64,000 nucleotides of DNA from CAWCPR01 sp963797475. Lineage in GTDB: Bacteria; Chloroflexota; Anaerolineae; Anaerolineales; UBA4823. Location: the NCBI GenBank assembly GCA_963797475.1, contig CAWCPR010000001.1, forward strand, positions 1,116,001 through 1,180,000, read 5' to 3'. Under the pieces are notes generated by a model that did not search any database, had not been told where the DNA came from, and saw only the letters and a program-made list of their open reading frames with translations. The position numbers and the translations under genes were made by a program. Positions 26,586 through 35,436 of this stretch are shown one piece after another (within the stretch, counting starts at the first letter, position 1; each line of letters begins with the position of its first letter).

Positions 26586-29161
26586 TTATTGTATATTTTC
26601 AGCCCAGGTAGCGGCACCGGTCGCCTGGATAAACGCATTCACAACCTTCGGATCGAACTGTTTTCCGGATTTCTCTTTAACTCGTCAATCGCTTCATCGT
26701 GGGTCATCGGGCTGCGGTAAGGGCGTTTTTCGGTCATCGCCTGGTAGGCATCCGCCACGCACAGGATGCGCGCCCCGAGCGGGATTTGCTCGCCCCGCAG
26801 CCGGTCTGGGTAGCCGGCCCCATCGAAATGCTCGCGCAAATGGCGCACCAGGCGCGCTGCGCCGCGGAACAGTTCGACCCTGCCCAGGTATTGTTCGCCC
26901 TGGATAGGGGTTTGCTGAATGACCTCCCATTCTTGCGAGTTCAGGGGGCCCGGCTTCAGCAAGACGCTCTTCGGAACGCCAACTTTGCCAATATCGTGCA
27001 GCATCGCCGCCCAATTGATTGCGTCCAATTCGCGCTGCGAAACGCCGATCTGGCGGGCAGTCTCGCAGGCCATTTCGGCCATGAGCAGGCTGCGTTCGGT
27101 AGGATCGGATTCGGCGTCATCCACGGCCTTCGCAAGGGAGAGGACGGTTTGCACGTATTGTTCTTCCAGGCGCTCGTACAGGCGTGCATTATTCAAAGCG
27201 GTATTTGCCTGGCGAAGATAAATCTCCATCACCTCGTGATCCAGGGTCTCCAGGTAGGGCTGGGAATCATAATAACAGGCCATCACAGCCGTGCTGTTAT
27301 CGCTGGTTTCCATCGGCCACAGCCCAATCGACTGAAAAGTATCCCCCTGGAGCAGCTCGCGGAAAGCAGTTTCCGTAATCGAAACCGTCTCGTTTGAGAT
27401 CATCACCGCGGAATGGATGTCAAACAGGGGAGACAGGGTGGCTGCTCCCAGGGCGGTCACCCCTTCCACATAAGAGCGCGTCAGTCCGGCCGTCCAGGGA
27501 ATCTCGACCGTCCCATCCGGCAGGCGTATAAAAACAGCCGCCCGGTAGCTTTTAGAGAGGGACATCGCCCCCTCGCCGACCACGCTCATCATGTTGGCAT
27601 AGCCGCGCACGTGGTTCAATTTCTTGCTGGCCGTCTCCAGCACCCGCAGCAGGTCACGTTGGTTCTGTTCCGATTGCATGGCTTCGATGCGCTCGGCGGC
27701 CGAGCAAATCAGCTCGCCAGCGAGCTCCACCATGGCAACCTCTTCCGGCTGCCAGATGCGGGGTTCATGCGCGCCGAAGATCAAGATGCCGCGCCGGCGG
27801 CCGCCGGTCCGGAATGGGGCGATCATGCAGGACATCAGGCCAAACCGGATGATTTCCGGCGCCACGGCAGATAGGGACAGCGGGGGCCGCTGCCAGTCGT
27901 CTACGGCTCGAATGCGGGTGATATCCAGCCCGCTCTCCCGGATGGTATCGATCAAGGCCTGTCCGGCCCGGATGGAGTATCCCATCGTTACAACCTGATC
28001 ATTCAGCCAGGCCAGGCCGATGCCCACGCCTAGCGCCCGGCTGCCCAGTCCCAGGGATGAGTTCAACAGGTCGTGCAGGAAAGAGACTGCATCGCCGATC
28101 TCGCCAATCTCGCGCAGTGCAGCATCCAGCGTTTCTGTCCGGCGCGCTTTTTCCTGGTAATGATCCATTTCGATTACAGCCACGGCCTGGGCGACCAGCG
28201 GCTCCAGAATTTCCAGGTCATCCACCCCAAGCGGGATCGCATCTCCCTGGCGGAAGAAAAGAACGACGCCGACAACGTTATCCTTCCAGGTCATGGGGAT
28301 TGAAAGCATGGAGCTAATTTGCTCTCCGGGAAATACGTCCCGCTCGTTGAACCACATGCGATATTCGCTCAAAACCAGCGCCAGGCCATTGCGCATGGTC
28401 ACACCGGCCGGGTGCCTGGCGTCCGGATAGATTTGCCCTCTCCAATCGTTTTGGGTCCGGTAGCTTACCACGCAGTGCAGCGCCTGTGGATAGGTCCCCT
28501 TCACGAAAGCCAGGCCAGCGGACGCATCCGCCAGTTCACAGCCGCGTTCGATGATGCGCTTTAAAATCTCCGTGGGGTCAATCCCCTGGGTGAAATTGGC
28601 CTGCACGTCCTGGATGGCCCGCAGCAGCTCCGCCGAACGGTCCAGCTCGATCCGCTGTAAAAGGCGGGTAATGGGCCAGCTTGCCTGGAAGGCATTCTTG
28701 AGAATTCGCTCCGTCCAATGCCGGCGCCTGTCCTGGTTTTCGAGAAACAGGACCGCCCGAATTTTGCCGCCCCAGGAGAGCGGCAGGATCAGCGCGGACT
28801 GGATCCCGTTCGGCAGCCAATATAGCTCCCCTAGCTCGGAGAGATTCTCGGCCGTTTGAACATTTTCAGTAAAGGAAGGCTCTCCTTCTTGAATGGTTTT
28901 AATAAAAACCGGGAGTTTCTCCGTTTTAATGATCTGCCCGGCCGGCAAATTCCCGGCCTTGCGGTCGATTGCCAGCGCCAGCCGCATTTCCTCCATGTGC
29001 GGGGTGAATTTCCAAATCGAAATCCGCCCAACTCTCAATGAGTTGAGCGTCTCCTGGGAGCGCCTCTGCAAGGCTTCCATTGGATTTTCAAAATCCTGGT
29101 TTGAGAAACTGCCGGAGGGGAGTTGCGCGGACTGGGTCGCACTATCCTGATTGTCAGACAT
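26586..29161 (-). CDS. Multi-GAF sensor with a degenerate HD-GYP domain (3' end frameshifted)
   Basis: As read, the frame runs 29161 to 26639 (840 residues), with AGGAGG before the start. About four GAF-like modules fill residues 30-620, then a helix and an HD-GYP domain. H722-D723 (HDIGK) is kept, and so is HFDGAGYPDRLRGEQIPLGARILCVADAY. However, several metal histidines are missing: the leading His is RS, the middle one is T751 (QQTP), and the HHE pair is LRE. A one-base loss near 26667-26672 truncates the tail. In the shifted frame the usual ending GKQFDPKVVNAFIQATGAA follows, to a stop at 26586. By family it would degrade cyclic di-GMP; here a binding or scaffold role is more likely. Confidence 0.85.
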
Positions 29162-29532
29162 CTTTTTGCCTCCTGTTGCCCGAGTCCATAATTAACGACG
29201 GATCCTGATCGACCCATCCCGACGCCAGTTTTGTAGAGCCGGGGCTGCGATGGGATATTTCTGAGGCTCGAAAAATACTGAGAAGAAGGATTTGCCCCCT
29301 GCCTTCAAGTGAGTAATTGGTTAAAATCTGATTATACTTATCTTAATTATACAAATCCTTACCCACTTTTCCCTTATCACTTTTGTAATGTCGCCAGATT
29401 GCTGGCTGGCAGGCCTCTTGCATCCCGGCGATCACGACCCGCTTCCATTAAACAGGTGAGGGCTGGAACGGGGCAAAGCTCCCATCCAACCCTCGCCAAT
29501 CACTCCTGGAAGACTTTCAACCAGGCCGCTCG
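29162..29532. other. Intergenic region upstream of the GAF/HD-GYP gene
   Basis: 371 bp without a gene. On the minus strand it holds the ribosome binding site of the GAF/HD-GYP gene. Further up are two TATAAT-like boxes (29331-29336 and 29346-29351), either of which could be its -10 element. No clear -35 box or hairpin seen. Confidence 0.45.
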
Positions 29533-30546
29533 CTACCGGGGCAAATCTTCGTTCGCCTTCATCCAGATTTGTACATCGCGGGTGTGATCCTGGTAGTGCT
29601 GGTACGTATTCTCGGCAAAAAGCTGCCAGGGCTGCCAGTCTGGGGGCATCCCGGCAAAGCGACCGGGGTTGTTCAGCTCGTCTTCAGACAGGCCTTCCAG
29701 CTCTTGCAAAAGCAGGCGGTAAACTTCCGCGGCCTGGACCTGGGCTTCTTCCAGTGAAAGGTCGCTGTTCATTTCGTAGATGGCCCGGTTGCGTTGGTCC
29801 AAAGGCAGGTCCCACAGGTCGGAGCCAACCAGGGTGCGCGCCTGCAGGACCTGCACCATCTCGCGCTCGTGCCAGGTGATATGGGCGATGATATCCTTCA
29901 CCGACCAGTCGCCGTCTACACCGGGCTGCAGCATGCGGGCCTCGTTCAATTGGGCCAGCAGGGCCTCCCACCTGAGGCGCGCCTGGCGGACCTGGTCGAT
30001 GAATCCCGCTTTGTCGACTAGCTGGCCCCTCTCGCCGCTTTCGCCGGCGGTTATCTCGGGTTGGTAAGGGGCCTGCGCGTCGATATCCCCGACGAACTCA
30101 GGCAGGTCCGAGTGACCCAACATCTGTCGCACAGCCAGGCCTTCGCCCAGGTGGTACCAGTAGTGGTAGATCACCCGGTGCAGGAAGGTGCCGACGCTGG
30201 AAAACCCCAAGGCCAGCGGAACCTGAAGGGTCTCGCTGGTTAACGAGTCCAGCCAGGGGTCGGCGGCCTGGGTGACCTGCCGCCAGGCGGCCCACATCTC
30301 CTCCACCGGCGGCGTGCTGGCGGGCTTGCCGTAGGCCAGCAGCTCGTCCAATTGCGGGACGAGCACCTGGCCCTGGGCCCGGTACAGCCAGTAGCGCTGC
30401 TCCTGCCAGGCCATGTGGCCGATCATCCAACTAATGCAGTTCATGGGGCCAAAGCGCTGCTGGGCCTGCGGGTCAATGACATCGCCCAGGCCGCGCACGA
30501 ACTCGCTGCGGGTAAATCGAAGCTGGTCAACGAGCGGGTGTGGCAA
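29533..30546 (-). CDS. Double DinB-like domain protein
   Basis: 337 residues, TTG start with GGAGG 5 bp upstream. Two four-helix DinB/YfiT-like modules follow each other. The first, about 1-160, includes NCISWMIGHMAWQEQRYWL and FLHRVIYHYWYHLGE; the second, about 175-335, includes WSVKDIIAHITWHEREMVQVL and NTYQHYQDHTRDVQIWM. The histidines in GHMAWQE, YHYWYH, HITWHE and HYQDH fit the three-His metal site of each module. DinB proteins include metal-dependent thiol transferases and damage-inducible proteins. A tandem pair in one chain could act as its own dimer. The substrate is unknown. Confidence 0.83.
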   Translation of the reverse strand: MPHPLVDQLRFTRSEFVRGLGDVIDPQAQQRFGPMNCISWMIGHMAWQEQRYWLYRAQGQVLVPQLDELLAYGKPASTPPVEEMWAAWRQVTQAADPWLDSLTSETLQVPLALGFSSVGTFLHRVIYHYWYHLGEGLAVRQMLGHSDLPEFVGDIDAQAPYQPEITAGESGERGQLVDKAGFIDQVRQARLRWEALLAQLNEARMLQPGVDGDWSVKDIIAHITWHEREMVQVLQARTLVGSDLWDLPLDQRNRAIYEMNSDLSLEEAQVQAAEVYRLLLQELEGLSEDELNNPGRFAGMPPDWQPWQLFAENTYQHYQDHTRDVQIWMKANEDLPR

Positions 30547-30971
30547 AGGAACCTCCGGATAGGGTTGAATGTTGCAGGTTCGAAAGTTGAACTCATCAAC
30601 CTCTGCGATCAGAACCGATGTTCTAATTTTAGCAGATGGGCGGGAAGGCGAAGTTAAGCCTGAGTTAATGTTTTTAAAAAACAGGGGAGAAGATGGGAGT
30701 TGAAGTCGTTATCCTTACTCTGCCCTCACCCCTGCCCCTTCCTATTAATCTTTCACCTGGAATCTCCATGTATATTGAAATTTCCGGCCTTTTATGTCGT
30801 TATAAATGACCTGGGCAGTATGCCAGCCAATTGGCAAGGATCCATAAACATCGTAACACATGGGGCTTCTATCCTCACCAATATTGAGTAATCCATTTCA
30901 CTTAACCTAGAAGTCACGTCTACCCATCCATATAGAATCAACCCTATCCCAAGGATTTTTTCCTCATCCCA
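30547..30971. other. Intergenic A/T-rich region
   Basis: 425 bp between the DinB gene and the small membrane protein gene. I see no supported gene, hairpin or promoter. It would hold the DinB promoter on the minus strand. Confidence 0.45.
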
Positions 30972-31202
30972 TTACCTGCTTGATAAAAAAAGAACAATGC
31001 AAACACTACTTGCCCGGGAGACCTGGGCGCCATCTGGGGGATTAACTTGAGCGATATTAGGCGGAAATGTGTCCCCGGTCGGGCCACGCGCCGGCCAGCC
31101 TCCATGGATTGCCCAGGAAATAACCCACCATAATAAAAACGCCAGAACAACAATTAAGATGGGAATCCATGCTCTTCGTAAGATATTCTGTACATTTTTC
31201 AA
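30972..31202 (-). CDS. Small membrane-anchored protein with the start of an Ig-like domain, possibly truncated
   Basis: 76 residues from a TTG at 31202, with AGGAA 8 bp upstream. One hydrophobic segment (IPILIVVLAFLLWWVISWAI) is followed by PPNIAQVNPPDGAQVSRASS, which resembles the opening strand of a bacterial Ig-like (Big_5) domain. The protein then stops after only a few more residues. An Ig-like domain needs about 90 residues, so this is either a remnant or another frame-broken gene. Function unknown. Confidence 0.5.
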   Translation of the reverse strand: MKNVQNILRRAWIPILIVVLAFLLWWVISWAIHGGWPARGPTGDTFPPNIAQVNPPDGAQVSRASSVCIVLFLSSR

Positions 31203-31296
31203 TAGTCATTTCCTAAACGATAGCCAAATATCCACAGACCTATGTTCATTATTGCACAAGCGGGGGGAAGTCAACAGGCAATTGTACTGTTTTTCA

Positions 31297-31497
31297 TTAA
31301 AAACGCACGAACCCGAAGCGGTGATATGGGGTGGGCAGCGTTGGGGTTGGCATGGCGGTGCTTTCAGCCCTATACGACTCCCTAACTTCGAGATTAAGGT
31401 TATCCGACGCAGCCGTCGAAATGTACAGCATGCCGCTTCCAAGCGCCATTAAGGCAAACACCACGAACCGGGTCCATCGGATGAACCTGGCGTTCAT
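31297..31497 (-). CDS. Small exported protein, hypothetical
   Basis: 66 residues from ATG 31497, with a strong ribosome binding site AGGAGGG. The start MNARFIRWTRFVVFALMALGSG is a signal peptide or anchor, and the tail contains PTPTLPTP, as in the Thr/Pro linkers of other exported proteins here. It lies 30 bp behind the PrcB-like gene on the same strand, so it is probably in the same operon. I do not recognise the family. Confidence 0.55.
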   Translation of the reverse strand: MNARFIRWTRFVVFALMALGSGMLYISTAASDNLNLEVRESYRAESTAMPTPTLPTPYHRFGFVRF

Positions 31498-31527
31498 TTT
31501 AGCCCTCCTGTCGATTGTTTTCAGCCC

Positions 31528-32100
31528 TCAGCGCTGGTTGAGATCCACTTCAAATCGCTGGATGACTTCTCCGTTGGCTTCAAAGGAAAACGTTTTCTTG
31601 CCGCCAATAAGCCCCTCCTTTTTGAGAAGGATGAGGTGATAAGGAAGTGTTTCTTGGGCCTGCACTTCTATTCCCGGTGGCGGGTCTCGCAGGACCGCCG
31701 CGACGATGACCTGCCCGTCTTTCGAGACGACCCGCACGATCTCCGCCTCGTAGCCGCTGGACGGCTTCCACCCCGCAAAGACCGCCACCGCCCAGTCTTC
31801 GCCAAAGTCCAGCGCCCGCGCCTGCTCCAGGGCTTGGCCGGACACCAGCCCGTCCAGCTTCGCCACGTCCGCCGCCCGGATGAGCAGGATGAAGCGCGGC
31901 GCCTTTGACGCCCCTGTTTGGTTGCAATTTTCAGTTCCTCCCCAATCTGCCTTCTCAATGGTCTCGAAGGGGATGATCGTGCCGGTAGGTTGTGGGGGGA
32001 AGGGGTTGGTGTGGGGGTCGGGGTGTGGATGGGAGAGAACGATCCTGCCACACTTCCCAACCCATCCCCACTTCGGCAAGCCGCGCCAGTTTTTGTGCAA
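31528..32100 (-). CDS. PrcB-like domain protein, N-terminus uncertain
   Basis: 190 residues as read from a TTG at 32100. The part from GTIIPFETIEKADWGG through FGEDWAVAVFAGWKPSSGYEAEIVRVVSKDGQVIVAAVLRDPPPG resembles PrcB-type domains, first described as stabilisers of a surface protease. The N-terminus does not look like a signal peptide. In the neighbouring frame the same DNA encodes THTPTPTPTPSP, a Thr/Pro linker of the kind seen in this genome, and a G-run near 31988-32000 separates the frames. A one-base break there is likely, with the true start further upstream or lost. Confidence 0.6.
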   Translation of the reverse strand: MHKNWRGLPKWGWVGKCGRIVLSHPHPDPHTNPFPPQPTGTIIPFETIEKADWGGTENCNQTGASKAPRFILLIRAADVAKLDGLVSGQALEQARALDFGEDWAVAVFAGWKPSSGYEAEIVRVVSKDGQVIVAAVLRDPPPGIEVQAQETLPYHLILLKKEGLIGGKKTFSFEANGEVIQRFEVDLNQR

Positions 32101-32107
32101 TCCCGCC

Positions 32108-32136
32108 TTGACACCCGCCTCATCCAGGGCTATACT
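32108..32136 (+). promoter_or_regulatory. Promoter of the HTH/PBP regulator gene
   Basis: TTGACA at 32108-32113, 17-bp spacer, TATACT at 32131-32136. This near-consensus vegetative promoter would start transcription near 32143, 40 bp before the ATG at 32183. It overlaps the start region of the divergent PrcB-like gene. Confidence 0.85.
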
Positions 32137-32182
32137 TCAGTTATCTTTAATTAAGTTTTTCCTTAATAGCCCTTGTCCCTCT

Positions 32183-33175
32183 ATGGAAAAGCAGCTTTCC
32201 CTGGATCAAATCAACCTCCTCGGCAACCCGCAGCGCCGGGCGATCTTGCGCCGCCTGATGGCCGGGTCTGCCACGTTGTCCCAGTTGGGCCAGCAGCTCA
32301 ACGAGAGCCCGGCCCACATCCGCCACCACGTCAAAGCGTTGGAAGAAGCCGGGCTGGTCGAGCACGATCCACAGCACCCGCGCCAGAATCACCTGGAGAA
32401 ATATTACCGCTCGACCGCACAGGCCTTGTGGATCAGCCTGGCGGTCCTGCCCGAGCCTCCCGATGGCCGGCCCGTCATCGTATTGGGCAGCAAGGACCAG
32501 GGGACCCAGGTCCTTGCGGATAGCTTCAACCGCAAAGGGCTGGGGGTCAGCTTGCAGGTCCTGCCGCTCAACAGCATGGACGGGCTGGTCGCCCTGCGCC
32601 AGGGGGTTTGCCGCATGTCCACCAGCCACCTGTTGGACGCAGCCAGCGGCGAATACAACCGGCCTTTCGTCCGGCACCTGTTCCCCGGCCAACCGATGTC
32701 GATCTTACGGCTTTACCTGCGCGAGGAGGGCCTGATCGTCCGGCCCGGCAATCCGCTCGGCATCCAAGGACTGGAGGACCTGCTCCGCCCGGGGGTCCGG
32801 CTGGTCAACCGCGAACTGGGATCGGGCATCCGGGTGTGGCTGGATAAGCAGTTACAAGAACTCGGCCTGGACCCGGCTGTTATCAACGGCTACCAGGACT
32901 GCACGGACTCCCACGCTGCCGTCGCCCGCGCCGTACTGCAGGGCAGGGCCGACGCCGGGCTGGGGATCGCGGCCTGGGCCAGGGAACTTGGCCTGGATTT
33001 TATCCCCCTGTTCCAGGAACCTTACGAGCTGGTTCTGCCGGCGGACCTGCTGAAAGACCGCCAGTACGCGCCGCTCTACGAGCACCTGACCAGCGCAGAA
33101 TTTCGCCAGGATATGGCGAAGCTGAACGGCTATTCCGTTCCGTTCGAGTCCGGGCGGATCGATACCCTTTCGTAA
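32183..33175 (+). CDS. One-component regulator: ArsR-like HTH plus PBP-like ligand domain
   Basis: 330 residues from ATG 32183. Residues 1-75 form a winged HTH (LLGNPQRRAILRRLMAGSATLSQLGQQLNESPAHIRHHVKALEEAGLVE). Residues 95-320 match the periplasmic-binding-like domain found in molybdate/tungstate regulators: LGSKDQGTQVLADSF, ALRQGVCRMSTSHLLDAASGEYNRPFV, LIVRPGNPLGIQGLEDLL, LVNRELGSGIRVWLD, DSHAAVARAVLQGRADAGLGIAAWARELGLDFIPL. The usual GSGTR reads GSGIR here. It precedes modA and modB in the same direction, so it probably senses oxyanion or a related ligand in the cytoplasm and controls the importer. Confidence 0.87.
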   Translation: MEKQLSLDQINLLGNPQRRAILRRLMAGSATLSQLGQQLNESPAHIRHHVKALEEAGLVEHDPQHPRQNHLEKYYRSTAQALWISLAVLPEPPDGRPVIVLGSKDQGTQVLADSFNRKGLGVSLQVLPLNSMDGLVALRQGVCRMSTSHLLDAASGEYNRPFVRHLFPGQPMSILRLYLREEGLIVRPGNPLGIQGLEDLLRPGVRLVNRELGSGIRVWLDKQLQELGLDPAVINGYQDCTDSHAAVARAVLQGRADAGLGIAAWARELGLDFIPLFQEPYELVLPADLLKDRQYAPLYEHLTSAEFRQDMAKLNGYSVPFESGRIDTLS

Positions 33176-33189
33176 GCCGGAGAAAAAAG

Positions 33190-34071
33190 TTGAAAACCAG
33201 GATTTTGGCACTGCTCACAACCATCGCGCTCCTGCTGGCGGCTTGCGCTGCGCCTGCAAGCGCCCCCGGCGCAGCCCAGGCTCCAGAGGGGCCGTCCAAC
33301 CAGGCGCCGGCTGAATCCTCACGCCCCACCCCCGAGGGGGAAAAAGTCGTCCTGAACGTCTTCGCGGCCGCATCTCTGACCGAATCGTTCACGGAAATCG
33401 GCCAGGCGTTTGAAAGCGCCTATCCCGGCGTAAAAGTAGCCTTCAACTTTGCCGGCTCCCAGCAGTTGGCGCAGCAAATCAGCCAGGGCGCCCCGGCGGA
33501 TGTGTTCGCCAGCGCCAACACGAAGCAGATGCAAGTTGCGATCGGCGACGGGCGCATCGGCTCCGGGACGGAGCAGGCCTTCGTGAGCAACCGGCTGGTG
33601 GTCATTTATCCCAATGACAACCCTGCCGGCCTGGCAGCGTTGAAAGACCTGGCGAATAGCGGCCTGCAATTGGTGCTGGCCGCCAGGGAAGTGCCCGTGG
33701 GCCAATATTCCCTGGATTTTCTGGATCAATCCGCCCGGGACGCCGCTTATGGCGAGTCCTACAAGGCGGCGGTATTGGACAATGTGGTTTCGTACGAGGA
33801 CAATGTGAAAACGGTTTTAAATAAGGTCGTGCTGGGTGAGGCGGACGCCGGGATCGTTTATACCAGCGATCTTTCCGGAGACAGCCGCTCCAAAGTGGGC
33901 CAGATCGAGATCCCCGACGAATTGAACGTGGTCGCCAGCTACCCGATCGCCCCGCTCACGGACAGCCCCAACCCGCAGATCGCCAAAGCCTTCATCGATA
34001 GCGTGTTTTCGCCGGAGGGACAAAGGATCCTGGCAAAATATGGTTTTATACCGGTAAATAGTGACCCATGA
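33190..34071 (+). CDS. modA: Molybdate/tungstate-type substrate-binding lipoprotein (ModA)
   Basis: 293 residues, TTG start with GGAG upstream, 14 bp behind the regulator. The signal peptide ends in lipobox LLAAC, then a Pro/Ala-rich linker. The ModA domain begins KVVLNVFAAASLTESFTEIGQAFESAYPGVKVAFNFAGSQQLAQQISQGAPADVFASA, with the typical binding Ser residues in AAASL and GSQQL. It continues to AYGESYKAAVLDNVVSYEDNVKTVLNKVVLGEADAGIVYTSD. It binds molybdate or tungstate outside the cell for ModB. Molybdate and tungstate cannot be told apart by eye; the korDABC and other redox genes nearby would suit either. Confidence 0.92.
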   Translation: MKTRILALLTTIALLLAACAAPASAPGAAQAPEGPSNQAPAESSRPTPEGEKVVLNVFAAASLTESFTEIGQAFESAYPGVKVAFNFAGSQQLAQQISQGAPADVFASANTKQMQVAIGDGRIGSGTEQAFVSNRLVVIYPNDNPAGLAALKDLANSGLQLVLAAREVPVGQYSLDFLDQSARDAAYGESYKAAVLDNVVSYEDNVKTVLNKVVLGEADAGIVYTSDLSGDSRSKVGQIEIPDELNVVASYPIAPLTDSPNPQIAKAFIDSVFSPEGQRILAKYGFIPVNSDP

Positions 34072-34961
34072 CAGAAAGAGAAGCCCCCACCAGTCTCCGC
34101 CAGAGTTTATTCGCCGGCTGGGCAGGACAGACGCGCCAGCCGGCAGACAGATCGGAAGTTAAAAATTACACGGCTAACCGTTGGAGGCAAAGCGCCTGGC
34201 AATTGGCGGCATTGCCGATGGTATTGTTCTTCACCATCCCGATCGCCCTGCTTTTGTTGCGCACCACACCTCAGCGCCTGGTTGAAAACCTCGCCCGTCC
34301 GGAGGTAGCCCAGGCGATCCAGATCAGCCTGCGCACTTCCATCACCAGCCTGGGCCTGACGCTGCTTTTCGGTACGCCCCTGGCTTACCTGATTGGCCGG
34401 CGGCAGTTCCCATTGAAACGCCTGCTGGACACATTTATCGATTTGCCGACCGTGCTGCCGCCTTCTGTTGCGGGCATTGCCTTATTGATCACTTTTGGCC
34501 GGCGGGGTTTCGTCGGCGGGTGGCTGGATGGGTTGGGATTCCAGATCGCTTTCACTTCCTGGGCAGTCGTGCTGGCCCAGCTTTTCGTCGCCGGGCCGCT
34601 TTTCATCCGTTCGGCGGCGTTGGGGTTTGCAGCCATCGACCCGGAGCTCGAACAGTCCGCTCAACTGGACGGAGCCAGCCGCTGGCAGGTATTCCGCTAC
34701 GTGGTGCTGCCGCTTACCCAACATGCCTTGATCAGCGGCGGAATGATGACCTGGGCGCGCGCCCTGGGTGAGTTTGGGGCGACGATCATATTCGCCGGGA
34801 ATTTCATGGGGCACACACAGACGATGGCGACCGCCATTTACCTGGGCTTCGAGGTCGACTTGAACATCGCTCTCACGCTCTCCGCCCTCCTGCTGCTGAT
34901 CTCATTTTCCGCGATGCTGGCGGTCAAGCTGATCGGCCAGCGCCAAACGGCCTTCGATTAA
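34068..34961 (+). CDS. modB: Molybdate/tungstate ABC permease (ModB)
   Basis: 297 residues, overlapping modA by 4 bp (ATGA). The first 45 residues are hydrophilic and unusual, then about six membrane segments follow. The permease motifs are FGTPLAYLIGRRQFP, TFIDLPTVLPPSVAGIALLITFGRRG and the EAA loop IDPELEQSAQLDGASRWQVFRYVVLPL, then ALGEFGATIIFAGNFMGHTQTMATAIY. It carries the oxyanion across the membrane. No ModC ATPase follows, so the energising subunit must come from elsewhere in the genome. Confidence 0.92.
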   Translation: MTEREAPTSLRQSLFAGWAGQTRQPADRSEVKNYTANRWRQSAWQLAALPMVLFFTIPIALLLLRTTPQRLVENLARPEVAQAIQISLRTSITSLGLTLLFGTPLAYLIGRRQFPLKRLLDTFIDLPTVLPPSVAGIALLITFGRRGFVGGWLDGLGFQIAFTSWAVVLAQLFVAGPLFIRSAALGFAAIDPELEQSAQLDGASRWQVFRYVVLPLTQHALISGGMMTWARALGEFGATIIFAGNFMGHTQTMATAIYLGFEVDLNIALTLSALLLLISFSAMLAVKLIGQRQTAFD

Positions 34962-35024
34962 CCCTGCGTAACGACAACCTTTAAGACGCCAATCGCCACA
35001 CAGGTTCGAGCCGGGGGGTTAAAT

Positions 35025-35063
35025 GACGAACGCCCGGGTGAGGGGGGCACCCGAACGTTCGTC
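35025..35063. other. Long hairpin after modB
   Basis: Arms 35025-35040 (GACGAACGCCCGGGTG) and 35048-35063 (CACCCGAACGTTCGTC) pair over 16 bp with two mismatches around a 7-nt loop. There is no clear T run after it, so it may be a transcript end that needs another factor, or a structured 3' end. Confidence 0.65.
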
Positions 35064-35329
35064 GCTGTTATGTTATCTCAAATGGCCTAAAAATGCAAGG
35101 GCTGTTTTCATGTTCGGCTCAGGTTTCCGCGTAAAAACCCTGTTAAAAACAAGGCAGGCGTCTCCCCTCACGCCTACCCTGCCCAACTGCAAGACTGGTG
35201 GAGTCCAACCCCCGGTTATCAGTTATTGAAGACGATCACCACTGATTAAGTTATACACCATTTTGATGCAGGAAAGAATAGACATTGCGCTATTAAACGT
35301 AGACATTTGTACTGTTTTTCCAAGAATAC

Positions 35330-35358
35330 TTGAATCTCGCCTTAAATTCAGGTATGCT
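35330..35358 (+). promoter_or_regulatory. Promoter of the two-component operon
   Basis: TTGAAT at 35330-35335, 17-bp spacer, TATGCT at 35353-35358. Transcription should start near 35365, so the coding start at 35437 is the first sensible one. Confidence 0.75.
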
Positions 35359-35436
35359 ATAGAGTATCTTGCAGGAAATTCACCCTATTTATTGACTAGG
35401 CCTGATTCGCTGGAGTTTCACAATGGGGACCAGATC

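Larger units (their letters stand above)
34962..35436. other. Intergenic region before the response regulator
   Basis: 475 bp without a supported gene. It contains the hairpin at 35025-35063 and the promoter at 35330-35358. An open frame extends upstream to 35263 but crosses this promoter and has no receiver-domain similarity, so I reject it. Confidence 0.6.

Noticed and set aside
31880..32182. Long N-terminal extension of the HTH/PBP regulator
   Set aside because: It would include the promoter at 32108-32136 and the divergent PrcB-like gene.
35263..35436. N-terminal extension of the response regulator
   Set aside because: It crosses a good promoter at 35330-35358 and has no domain similarity; the receiver starts at 35437.
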